NCBI GenBank assembly: GCA_031292665.1
Contig: JARLGR010000170.1
Coordinates: 1-44,665 of the forward strand
DNA: 44,665 nt
DNA from: Mycobacterium sp.
GTDB lineage: Bacteria; Actinomycetota; Actinomycetes; Mycobacteriales; Mycobacteriaceae
Direction of reading: 5' to 3'
The translations under genes were made by a program, and so were the position numbers. Under the pieces are notes generated by a model, which had not been told where the DNA came from, ran no database searches, and was given only the letters and a program-made list of their open reading frames with translations. Each line of letters starts with the position of its first letter. The first letter of the stretch is position 1. Shown here piece after piece: positions 1 to 6,983 of this stretch.

Positions 1-372
1 CACCACGATGACATTGGTTGCCATGCGGTACTTTTCGGATCGGCGTTCGATCAGGCGCAGGACGAGCAATCCGATAGCGACGGCCAGCAGCGCGGCGGAG
101 AAGTAGATCATCTGGCTGCCACGGTCGGCGTGCTCGCCCAGGATCGGGCTGGGGCTTGCCCTCAGGTCATAGAGCCACTGCCCGGCGTAGGCGGTCATCG
201 GCGTCAATACCATTGTGGCGGCGGCCAATATCAGCGTGAGCCACAGCAGCTGGCCGCGCCGGGCGGCCGGCCAAATTGCGCACACGATCTCAAGGATGGC
301 CGTCAGCGGCGCAAGCACCACCACAAAGTGCAGGAGCAGGGCGTGCGCCGGCAGGCCGCCAATGATGTCCAT
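1..372 (-). CDS. DUF2231-like membrane protein, 3' end cut by window
   Basis: Reading the minus strand from an ATG at 372 gives 124 codons with no stop before the window edge, so the C-terminus is missing. The start reads MDIIGGLPAHALLLHFVVV, which resembles the opening of DUF2231 (predicted membrane protein) family members: a Gly-Leu-Pro-x-His motif leading into a hydrophobic helix. Three to four hydrophobic segments are visible (about residues 8-30, 37-58 and 82-103), with a charged stretch (ERRSEKYR) near the cut end. A GAGGAG ribosome-binding site sits a few bases upstream of the ATG, supporting the start. Function in this family is unknown; an integral inner-membrane protein is the safe call. 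The downstream part is not available. Confidence 0.75.
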   Translation of the reverse strand, partial: MDIIGGLPAHALLLHFVVVLAPLTAILEIVCAIWPAARRGQLLWLTLILAAATMVLTPMTAYAGQWLYDLRASPSPILGEHADRGSQMIYFSAALLAVAIGLLVLRLIERRSEKYRMATNVIVV

Positions 373-439
373 GGAACTCCTCGCGGTGATCGCTGAGCTG
401 CGTTGACATTGGTCTCCAGGCGAGGAGCCGGCTACCCGT

Positions 440-1063
440 TCAGCTGCCGAGCCCCTTCTTGACGGCCGCGTCCTGCTTTTGGCCGACATCGGTCACGAAG
501 TCCGGCGGCGCGAGCATGTCGTGCGGGCCGTCGAACTCCAGCGTCACAAACGCTTTGCCCTCGGTGAACAGTAGTAAAGTCACACCCTTCGAACCGTCCG
601 GGGAGTTACCCAACACGGTCGTCCCGCCGGTGCCGACGCCGGACGGCTGCGTTGTCGGGTTTTTGACGGTGTTCCCCTGTCCGCTTTTTGCGGCGTTCAA
701 CGCGTCCGTAGCCGCGGCGGGATCGGCGAGTACCAGGATCGTGTCCTTGATGACGCGACTGCCGTCATCGGTGCTGAACGTTGTCGCGACGCCCGGTTGG
801 CCATTCGGATTGCTGGTCGGCGGGCTGCCCGTGAACGGTATGGGCGCGTCGATATCGCTCGCCTGGATCAACAGCCCGGCGTAACCGCCCGGTTGCGCCG
901 ACGACGACGAAGAAGCCGGCGCTGAGCTGCGGTTACTCGTCGCTGTGCTGGCCGATCCGGACGTCGACGAGGGCGCCGTCGACTTGCCGGCGCAGCCGGA
1001 CACCGACGCCGTGAGCGCCGTAGCGGCCGCTACGACCGCGACCACCGTCTGAGAAATCCTCAT
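440..1063 (-). CDS. Probable secreted lipoprotein
   Basis: A 207-residue protein starting MRISQTVVAVV. The N-terminus is a lipoprotein signal peptide: Arg at position 2, a hydrophobic core at about 5-19 and a lipobox V-S-G-C with the lipidated Cys at residue 24. A low-complexity Ser/Thr/Ala linker (about 28-55) follows, as is common in mycobacterial Lpp/Lpq proteins, and then a globular domain rich in Gly and Thr with the ending VTDVGQKQDAAVKKGLGS. An in-frame upstream ATG at 1114 would add 17 non-signal residues ahead of the Arg/hydrophobic signal, so 1063 is preferred. No enzymatic motif is recognised. It lies 104 bp downstream of the SigF-like sigma factor gene on the same strand and could be co-transcribed with it. 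Confidence 0.8.
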   Translation of the reverse strand: MRISQTVVAVVAAATALTASVSGCAGKSTAPSSTSGSASTATSNRSSAPASSSSSAQPGGYAGLLIQASDIDAPIPFTGSPPTSNPNGQPGVATTFSTDDGSRVIKDTILVLADPAAATDALNAAKSGQGNTVKNPTTQPSGVGTGGTTVLGNSPDGSKGVTLLLFTEGKAFVTLEFDGPHDMLAPPDFVTDVGQKQDAAVKKGLGS

Positions 1064-1167
1064 GGCATCGTGCTCCCATCCAGGCCCTTGCGGCGACACT
1101 CGCCCGAATCGCACAGTACATCGCTTCGTGGCGTGAGCGTCACCGAAGGGCCTGGCGGGACCGCCGG

Positions 1168-1977
1168 TTATTCGAGCTGGTCGCGTAGGCAGCGCAGGGT
1201 GCTGGCGAGGATCCGAGAGACCTGCATCTGCGACACCCCGATTCGCTCCGCGATCTGGCTCTGCGTCATCGATTCGAAGAACCGCATGCGTAGGACGTCA
1301 CGTTCGCGTTGGGGGAGTCCGTCCACCAGGACGCGTACCGTCTCCCGGTCGGTGATGTGCTCGATCTGTGGGTCGATGTCACCGACCGTGTCCGCTACCA
1401 GTCGGGGCGTGCCCGAGCTGTCGGCACCGCGGGGCGCGTCCAGCGAATCCAGTCGATACGCATCGCCCGCGACGAGGCATTCGACGATCTCCTCGTGAGG
1501 AACCCCGAGCACCTGAGACAGCTCGCCGGCGGTGGGCGCGCGCCCGAGCTTCTGCGCCAGATCGGAAGTTGTCCTGCTGATCTGGACGTGCAGCTCGCGC
1601 AACCGGCGTGGTACGCGCATGCCCCAGCTGTGGTCCCGAAAGTAGCGCCGAACTTCGCCCATCATGGTGGGCACGGCGAAGCCGATGAAGCTCGGACCCT
1701 TGTCGGGGTCGAAGCGGTTGACCGCGTTCATCAGCCCCAGGCGGGCCACCTGCGTCAGGTCGTCAAGGCCTTCGCCGCGGCGAACAAAGTGGCTGGCCAC
1801 ATGGTCGGCGATCGGCAGGCATCGCGCCACGATGCGTTCGCGTTGCCGGCTGTACTCGTGGGACTCGGCCGGCATTTGACGCAGCGCCGCGAACATCTCG
1901 AGAACGTCGTCGTAGGAATCGTCGGATCTCTTACTCGCAGGGCGAGCGGAAGCTGGGCGGGTAATCACGTCGGTCAT
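1168..1977 (-). CDS. SigF-type RNA polymerase sigma factor paralog
   Basis: A 269-residue group 3 sigma factor. Region 2 is clear: RCLPIADHVASHF, then DDLTQVARLGLMNAV and a VPTMMGEVRRYFRDHSW core (about residues 85-115) that matches the DNA-melting and -10 recognition segment of mycobacterial SigF. Region 3 follows (LAQKLGRAPTAGELSQVLG), and region 4 near the C-terminus has LPQRERDVLRMRFFESMTQ and the helix-turn-helix QIAERIGVSQMQVSRIL. It resembles M. tuberculosis SigF over its whole length but is not next to an RsbW/UsfX-type anti-sigma gene, the arrangement expected for sigF itself. I therefore call it a paralog. A GAGGAG ribosome-binding site lies just upstream of the ATG at 1977. The next gene on the strand encodes a lipoprotein and may be its target or operon partner. 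Confidence 0.9.
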   Translation of the reverse strand: MTDVITRPASARPASKRSDDSYDDVLEMFAALRQMPAESHEYSRQRERIVARCLPIADHVASHFVRRGEGLDDLTQVARLGLMNAVNRFDPDKGPSFIGFAVPTMMGEVRRYFRDHSWGMRVPRRLRELHVQISRTTSDLAQKLGRAPTAGELSQVLGVPHEEIVECLVAGDAYRLDSLDAPRGADSSGTPRLVADTVGDIDPQIEHITDRETVRVLVDGLPQRERDVLRMRFFESMTQSQIAERIGVSQMQVSRILASTLRCLRDQLE

Positions 1978-2577
1978 CGCTAAAGCGCCTCCTCAGCGCC
2001 CGGCGTGAAGAAAGGTGTACGAACGCAACTCCATTGCTGGCACGCATCCCTAACGTCGTGTGCAGCGAGATAACGGGGTGTGCACCGTCGCCTCCACTGC
2101 ACCCGTGTCACATGGCCGGGTTGGGGTGTTCACAGCCCGCGCGCCGCTAAAAAAGGGGGGGTGACTCGGTTCCTATCGCCGGAGCCTTGACCCAGCAGCT
2201 CTACGGGCTGGCTGGCCGCTTTGAACTAAACGGCGAGAGGTCCATAAAGGACTTCAGTGACGACTATACGCCTGATCGCACGAAGCCGCGATCGCTGGCC
2301 CGGCGCCCGCTGTCACGGCGCTCGCGACCGCACTTCAGCGAACGTTTCAACCGGGCCTTTTCTGCCAGTGGCCGACCCTCGGCTAACTCAGACGTCATCA
2401 CGTCTCCCGCTCCGCGTGAGTTGATCGGGCGGGCTGACGACTGCACCAGCATCGGAGCATTTCGGCCGCGGTTCTCAATTTGTCGTTCGCTGGGTACTGT
2501 CGGCTGATGTTGATGACTCGTGTCGAGCCCCCGACCGCCAATAAATCTCCAAATACTCTTGCCCACAACGCATTCCG
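1978..2577. other. 600-bp intergenic region without a supported gene
   Basis: This gap separates the divergent sigma factor and SDR genes. Open frames at 2187-2507 (+) and 2264-2566 (-) have low-complexity, Arg-rich translations and no ribosome-binding site, so I do not call them. Visible structure is limited to an A6G7 homopolymer junction near 2149-2161 and a small hairpin at 2237-2255 (GAGGTCC, 5-nt loop, GGACTTC with one G-U pair). I searched by eye for a SigF-type promoter (GTTT-N15-17-GGGTAT) in front of the sigma factor gene and saw none. Confidence 0.6.
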
Positions 2578-3480
2578 GTGCTTCGCCCGGTGAGCGACCA
2601 GTCCCTCCTGGCGGGGCGGGGCGCGGTGGTGTCCGGGGGCAGCCGCGGGATCGGACGCGCCGTCGCCGAACTGCTGTGCAGCCTGGGCGCGGGCGTGGTC
2701 GTCAACGGGCGTGACGCCGAGGCCGCGGAGGAGACCGTCGCCGCAATCAGGGGCCTCGGGGGGCGGGCCGCCGCGGTGGTCGGACCCGCCAACGAGGGGC
2801 GCATCGCCAGGGCCCTGGTCGACGAATGCATCAGCGTGTTCGGAACGCTCGACATCCTCATCAACTGTGCGGGGATCGCCGAGCCTGCGGGCTCGTCGAT
2901 CCTTACGATCTCGGCAGAGGAATTTGACCACCTCATCGGTGCTCACCTGGGCACCGCGTTCCATACGTGCCGTGCCGCGGCGGAGGTCATGGCCCGCCAG
3001 GGGCGCGGGGCGATCATCAACACCAGTTCGGTGGCGTTCCTGGGCGACTACGGCGGCACCGGCTACCCCGCGGGCAAGGGCGCCGTGAACGCATTGACGA
3101 TGGCCATCTCGGCGGAACTGAAAGGCTACGGTGTGCGGGCCAACGTGGTGTGCCCTGGCGCCAGGACACGGCTCTCCACAGGTGTCGAGTACGAAAGCCA
3201 CATCGCGGACCTCCATCGCCGGGGGTTGCTCGACGAGGTGACGATGCGCGCCTCGCTCGATAGCGCCCCCGCCACCTTCGTGGCCCCCCTCTACGCCTAT
3301 CTCGCAAGCGACTTGGCGCGCGACGTGACGGGCCAGATCTTCGTTGCGGCAGGCGGATTCGTCGGCAGCTTCGACCGACCGGCGCCACGGGTACTGGGAT
3401 ACCGCGATCACCATGACGCCGAACCGTGGTCGGTCGGCGAGTTGCACGCGATGATCGGTGCCGCAGCGACAGGGCCATGA
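2578..3480 (+). CDS. SDR-family oxidoreductase
   Basis: A 300-residue classical short-chain dehydrogenase/reductase, a cytoplasmic NAD(P)-dependent oxidoreductase. The dinucleotide-binding motif is SGGSRGIGRA at about residues 19-28. The NAG-type motif appears as NCAG (about 98-101), the catalytic Ser region as INTSSVAF (about 146-153), and the Tyr-x3-Lys pair as YPAGK. A C-terminal dimerisation segment and a late DVTGQIFVAAGG motif are as in the family; the tail is longer than usual. The start is GTG at 2578; an alternative in-frame GTG at 2590 would remove four residues, and neither has a clear ribosome-binding site. It is followed 72 bp later by the YbjQ-like gene. The substrate cannot be told from sequence. 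Confidence 0.88.
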   Translation: MLRPVSDQSLLAGRGAVVSGGSRGIGRAVAELLCSLGAGVVVNGRDAEAAEETVAAIRGLGGRAAAVVGPANEGRIARALVDECISVFGTLDILINCAGIAEPAGSSILTISAEEFDHLIGAHLGTAFHTCRAAAEVMARQGRGAIINTSSVAFLGDYGGTGYPAGKGAVNALTMAISAELKGYGVRANVVCPGARTRLSTGVEYESHIADLHRRGLLDEVTMRASLDSAPATFVAPLYAYLASDLARDVTGQIFVAAGGFVGSFDRPAPRVLGYRDHHDAEPWSVGELHAMIGAAATGP

Positions 3481-3552
3481 ACACCGCCGGCGATCGACTC
3501 GGTCTCGACAGTTGGCCTACGCTATGCCAGAACCGCAGGAGGGTCTTTGACG

Positions 3553-4338
3553 ATGCAGCCGAATCCGCTCGACCCAGTTGCCAGCGAACGCCTGTCGCAC
3601 GCCGGCAAGGTGTTCACCTCCGACCTCTCGATCAGCGAGTTCGCGTTGCTGCATGGGGCCGGATTCGAACCGATCGAACTCGTGATGGGTGTTTCGGTTT
3701 ACCACGTCGGCTATCAGTTCACTGGTATCAGGCAGCAATCGGAGTTGCCGGTGCTGACCGAAGCCACTTACCGTGCGCGCTGGAACGCCATGTCGCGCAT
3801 GCAGGCTGAGGCCGATTCGCTGGGCGCCGACGGGGTGGTCGGCGTCCGCCTCGAATGGCGCCACCAGGGTGAGGGCGAGCACCTCGAGTTCATCGCTGTC
3901 GGCACCGCCGTTCGCTACACACAGAAACCGGGGGCATACCGGCGGCCGAACGGGCAAGCGTTCACCAGCCATCTGTCCGGCCAAGATATGACCACCCTGC
4001 TGCGGTCGGGTTACACGCCGGTCGCCTTCGTGATGGGCAACTGCGTGTTTCACGTTGCGGTGCAGGGATTCCTGCGGACCCTCGGCCAGGTGGGGCGCAA
4101 CGCCGAGATGCCCCAGTGGACGCAGGGCAACTACCAAGCCCGGGAGCTGGCGATGTCACGCATGCAGAGCGAGGCGGAGCGCGACGACGGAAACGGCATC
4201 GTGGGCGTGCACTTCGCGATCTCGAACTACGCGTGGGGACCGCACACGGTCGAGTTCTACGCCGCCGGAACCGCCGTGCGGCGCAGTGGCGAGCCGCAGA
4301 CCCTGACGCCGTCGTTCGTCCTGCCGTTGAACGACTGA
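3553..4338 (+). CDS. Tandem YbjQ-like (heavy-metal-binding fold) domain protein
   Basis: A 261-residue cytoplasmic protein made of two repeats of about 120 residues. Each starts with FTS-x-LS (residues about 18 and 138), continues through VMGVSVYHV or VMGNCVFHV, then an amphipathic helix with AMSRMQ(A/S)EA, then a G(V/I)VGV strand, and ends with AVGTAVR or AAGTAVR. That layout matches the YbjQ/UPF0145 family, usually one domain per chain and often described as heavy-metal-binding-like without proven function. The start is ATG at 3553: an AGGAGGG Shine-Dalgarno at 3537-3543 gives 9-nt spacing, whereas the in-frame TTG at 3547 would leave only 3 nt. Its stop overlaps the next start by one base, so the two are translationally coupled. 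Confidence 0.8.
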   Translation: MQPNPLDPVASERLSHAGKVFTSDLSISEFALLHGAGFEPIELVMGVSVYHVGYQFTGIRQQSELPVLTEATYRARWNAMSRMQAEADSLGADGVVGVRLEWRHQGEGEHLEFIAVGTAVRYTQKPGAYRRPNGQAFTSHLSGQDMTTLLRSGYTPVAFVMGNCVFHVAVQGFLRTLGQVGRNAEMPQWTQGNYQARELAMSRMQSEAERDDGNGIVGVHFAISNYAWGPHTVEFYAAGTAVRRSGEPQTLTPSFVLPLND

Positions 4339-4715
4339 TGGCAAGCTTCGATCACGAGCGGGCCAGTCGCGCCATCGGGGCGGCCTTGGCCGGTCCGGGC
4401 GGGGTCGGCCTGGTGGTCAGGGTGTTCTGCGGTGTTCCGGGGGTGGTGCTCACTCAGGCGCGGCGGGGCATTTTCCGGTCACAGCCGGAGCGGATCCAGA
4501 TCGGTGACTGGCGCTACGAAGTCACCGCCGACGGCCGCCTGGGCGCCGCCCACGTCGTGAATGCAGTCGTCCTGGCCGAGGAGGTCTTGGCCGCCGGCGC
4601 TGTCGGTGCGCACATCGCACGCGCGCTCGGGCAAGTGGTGAGCAGTTACGGCCCGACGATCATTCCCCATGTCGACGCGGCCCTGGAAATTCTCGAAACC
4701 GCGCCCGGCTACTGA
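4338..4715 (+). CDS. Conserved hypothetical small protein
   Basis: A 125-residue protein whose ATG overlaps the stop of the YbjQ-like gene (TGATG), indicating a two-gene operon. The sequence has an N-terminal helix (MASFDHERASRAIGAAL), a hydrophobic Gly-rich stretch (GPGGVGLVVRVF), a central DWRYEVTADGRLGAAHVV segment and a C-terminal helix ending ALEILETAPGY. There is no signal peptide, no convincing transmembrane segment and no catalytic motif I recognise. It looks like a small alpha/beta cytoplasmic protein, probably acting with the upstream gene product. It ends only 4 bp from the convergent cutinase gene. Confidence 0.72.
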   Translation: MASFDHERASRAIGAALAGPGGVGLVVRVFCGVPGVVLTQARRGIFRSQPERIQIGDWRYEVTADGRLGAAHVVNAVVLAEEVLAAGAVGAHIARALGQVVSSYGPTIIPHVDAALEILETAPGY

Positions 4716-4719
4716 CTCC

Positions 4720-5394
4720 CTAAAGGTGATTGGTGGTGAAATCGGCCGCCTGATCGACCATTCCGGCCTCCACGTAGCGCCGGTGCGCAGTGGGGTCTAC
4801 ACCGCCGCCGCCGGTGCAGACGGGATCGCCCGGAACGCACAGCTCGATGGTCTTGGGCGCGTACAGCGGGCCAACCGTTACCGGCGGCTCATTGAGGATG
4901 CTCATGAACTGGCTAGACGGCTTCCCGAAGAGCGTCACCGCAGCAACGTGACTGGCGACCTCCGGCGGCATCGGCTGGAGCGACTGCATCAGGTGCGCCC
5001 CGTCCGGGATTGCATTCGCAGTGACGAAACCCATCACGGCCGCCCCCTGCGAGTAGCCACCCAACACCATCTTGGTCCTGGGACAGGTGGCGGCCATGTG
5101 CTCGACGTGCGTGCCCGCGTCGGCGATGCCGTCGACGGCCGTCGGGAAGTCGGTCGTCGCCGGATAGTTGACCGGATACACGCCGACTGACTTGTCGCCG
5201 ACATGCGAGCGAAGAGTGTCGACGAAAGTCTGACCGACGCGCCCAACGCCGGGCGGCTCGGTGGTACCCCGGGCGAACACCACCTCCAGATCGGGGCACG
5301 GACCGGCGGACGCGGACGGGACGGGTGCGCTCAGCAGCAGCGGTAAGGGCGCCACCGCGGCACAGAGGAGACCGCTGAGGGAACGTCGCTTCAC
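4720..5394 (-). CDS. Secreted cutinase-family esterase
   Basis: A 224-residue cutinase-like serine esterase (Culp family), exported and disulfide-bonded. The signal peptide has KRR, a hydrophobic core and a likely cleavage after ASA at residue 30. The catalytic triad is visible: Ser115 in GGYSQGA, Asp190 in CVPGDPVC and His204 in AHRRY. Four cysteines (33, 104, 186, 193) fit the two conserved disulfides of the fold. The start is GTG at 5394; extending upstream would put non-signal sequence before the Lys/Arg-rich n-region. Family members hydrolyse medium- to long-chain lipid esters. It is transcribed towards the YbjQ-like operon. Confidence 0.9.
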   Translation of the reverse strand: MKRRSLSGLLCAAVAPLPLLLSAPVPSASAGPCPDLEVVFARGTTEPPGVGRVGQTFVDTLRSHVGDKSVGVYPVNYPATTDFPTAVDGIADAGTHVEHMAATCPRTKMVLGGYSQGAAVMGFVTANAIPDGAHLMQSLQPMPPEVASHVAAVTLFGKPSSQFMSILNEPPVTVGPLYAPKTIELCVPGDPVCTGGGGVDPTAHRRYVEAGMVDQAADFTTNHL

Positions 5395-5530
5395 GTACGA
5401 AATTTTGTCACAGGGCGATAACGAACGCTCGGCAAGCGGCCGCCGGCGAGTTGTACAGCGGCCCGTCCTAACCTTCGAGACGTCGACGTTATCGCAGCTC
5501 AGCCATGCGCTGCGCGGGTGGGGCGCCGGC

Positions 5531-6016
5531 TCAGCGGGCGCGGCCGCGTTGCCTGTGGAGAAGCGAACCGGCGGAGCGGACGATGCCGCGGAACGTGTAC
5601 ACGGCGGCAACGATGCACAGCAGGATGAGCAGGACGAACATCGGCAGCCAGTTGCTCCGGCTATGGCTGACATCCCACCAGATGACGGTGAACAGCAGGA
5701 CACAGAGCAGAAGCACCATGTCCCGCCAGTTGCCGCGATAGGACAACGCGGCCCTGCGCAGTGCGCGGCTCCTGTCGGAGGCGTCAACGAGGTCGTCGAT
5801 GCGTTCTTCGATGGTGCGCTGCAGATCGGCGCGCCTCTTGGTGGCATCCGGTGGCAGCCGGTCGAGCAGATCCATGTCCTGTTTGATCATCGCCCGGTAG
5901 TCCGGAGCCCTGAATTGACCGGCGGCGATGGCCAGCATTGCGCCACCAAAAACGGGTGCGCTGTTCAGCGCGATCTGTCCCAGGCCCACCACGGTTGCTC
6001 CTACGGTCGTCGTCAA
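5531..6016 (-). CDS. Small membrane protein, two C-terminal TM helices
   Basis: A 161-residue protein of unknown function. A hydrophobic N-terminal stretch (about residues 7-32) is followed by a charged helical middle (MIKQDMDLLDRL and ERIDDLVDASDRSRALRR). Two strong transmembrane helices follow at about 97-112 (MVLLLCVLLFTVIWW) and 122-143 (WLPMFVLLILLCIVAAVYTF), and the tail is basic. The charged middle could form a short coiled coil. The start is TTG at 6016, with no good Shine-Dalgarno, so the N-terminus is uncertain. It lies upstream of the cutinase gene on the same strand, separated by 136 bp. Confidence 0.6.
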   Translation of the reverse strand: MTTTVGATVVGLGQIALNSAPVFGGAMLAIAAGQFRAPDYRAMIKQDMDLLDRLPPDATKRRADLQRTIEERIDDLVDASDRSRALRRAALSYRGNWRDMVLLLCVLLFTVIWWDVSHSRSNWLPMFVLLILLCIVAAVYTFRGIVRSAGSLLHRQRGRAR

Positions 6017-6098
6017 CGTCGGCTCGTTTGAGAATCGCCGAACTCGGGAACCGGATCAACCACCCCGGTGCCGATGTCGGGTCAGTGCCCGGCGCGTC

Positions 6099-6770
6099 TC
6101 AGGATGCCTTGAACGGGCGGCGGCACGCGGGCAGCGGCTCAGGGCCCCGCAGCGGGTCCATCGCGCGCATGATCTGCGGGTAGGCGATTGCCGGCCCGAT
6201 CCAGCGCGTGAGATAGCGCCGCAGATCTGCACCGCTGCGCGGCGGGCGGCCCGGGTCGGCGAGGAATGAGTGCAGTACCCGCAGGCAGAATTCGTTCAGT
6301 TCGTCCAGGCCGGCTTCGTCGAAACCGTATTTTTCCCAATCGATGTCGTAGCGATTCAGCATCGACCGCCCGAACGCCAGAGCGGTATCGGTGATGATGG
6401 AGACCTTCTTGCCGCCGCGCTGACGCTGATTGAGCACAAATTCGACCTGGTTGTCCGAGGCCAGCTCCTCGATGGCGAAAGCCATGCCTTCGGTCATCGC
6501 CACGACCGGGTCGGTTATCCCGTTGAGGTGGTCCGCCATGTGATCGAGGAAACCGTCGGCGGACCGCATCGCGGTTGCCACCAGCAGCGCCTCGGTCCCC
6601 GGAAAGTAGCGATAGACGGTCTGTCGTGTCACGCCCAGGGCCCGCGCCACGTCGGCGATCCGCATCGCTGAGCCGCGTTCGTCAATGATCCTGTCCGCGG
6701 CATCGAGGATGCGCTCGATCGCCTCCTCGTCAGAGGCGGGCGTGTTCCCTGCCCAACCGTGGCTGCGCAT
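6099..6770 (-). CDS. TetR-family transcriptional regulator
   Basis: A 223-residue TetR-type repressor. The N-terminal DNA-binding domain (about residues 17-65) has ERILDAADRIIDERG followed by the helix-turn-helix IADVARALGVTRQTVYRYF. The C-terminal ligand-binding part is helical and specific to this protein (YDIDWEKYGFDEAGLDELNEF). It is divergent from the amidohydrolase gene, with 213 bp between starts, so self-regulation plus control of that gene is the simplest reading. An inverted repeat in the shared region is listed separately. The ligand is unknown. Confidence 0.88.
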   Translation of the reverse strand: MRSHGWAGNTPASDEEAIERILDAADRIIDERGSAMRIADVARALGVTRQTVYRYFPGTEALLVATAMRSADGFLDHMADHLNGITDPVVAMTEGMAFAIEELASDNQVEFVLNQRQRGGKKVSIITDTALAFGRSMLNRYDIDWEKYGFDEAGLDELNEFCLRVLHSFLADPGRPPRSGADLRRYLTRWIGPAIAYPQIMRAMDPLRGPEPLPACRRPFKAS

Positions 6771-6830
6771 GGTTCAGCGAACGGTCAGCCCGCAGTCGAT
6801 CAACTCCACGGCTGGATCATAACGCTGACG

Positions 6831-6861
6831 AAGGCCGCCACTGCCGACGTTTGCCGGCCTT
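6831..6861. promoter_or_regulatory. Inverted repeat AAGGCCG-N17-CGGCCTT, possible TetR operator
   Basis: Perfect 7-bp arms at 6831-6837 and 6855-6861 lie between the divergent TetR regulator and amidohydrolase genes. The position suits an operator for the TetR protein, but the 17-bp spacing is wide for this family and high GC makes chance arms likely. Confidence 0.3.
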
Positions 6862-6983
6862 GACCAACCATGGCAAGACGACGTCGACGCTATGTATGAT
6901 CACCGGGGCTCAAGAGCGGAGGCTGGGACGCGCCGGCGGACCGCTCGCGGCCGCGGAGCGTGAGGCGACCAGAAAGACCAACA

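Noticed and set aside
2187..2507. 106-codon plus-strand frame in the sigma factor/SDR gap
   Set aside because: Arg/Ser-rich translation, no ribosome-binding site, no homology recognised.
1978..2577. SigF-type autoregulatory promoter (GTTT...GGGTAT)
   Set aside because: Searched by eye on both strands and not found.
2398..3447. 349-codon minus-strand frame opposite the SDR
   Set aside because: No family motif and antisense to a clear SDR with intact catalytic residues.
5395..5847. N-terminal extension of the cutinase frame
   Set aside because: The added sequence is Ser/Pro/Arg-rich and overlaps the adjacent membrane protein gene; the signal peptide starts at 5394.
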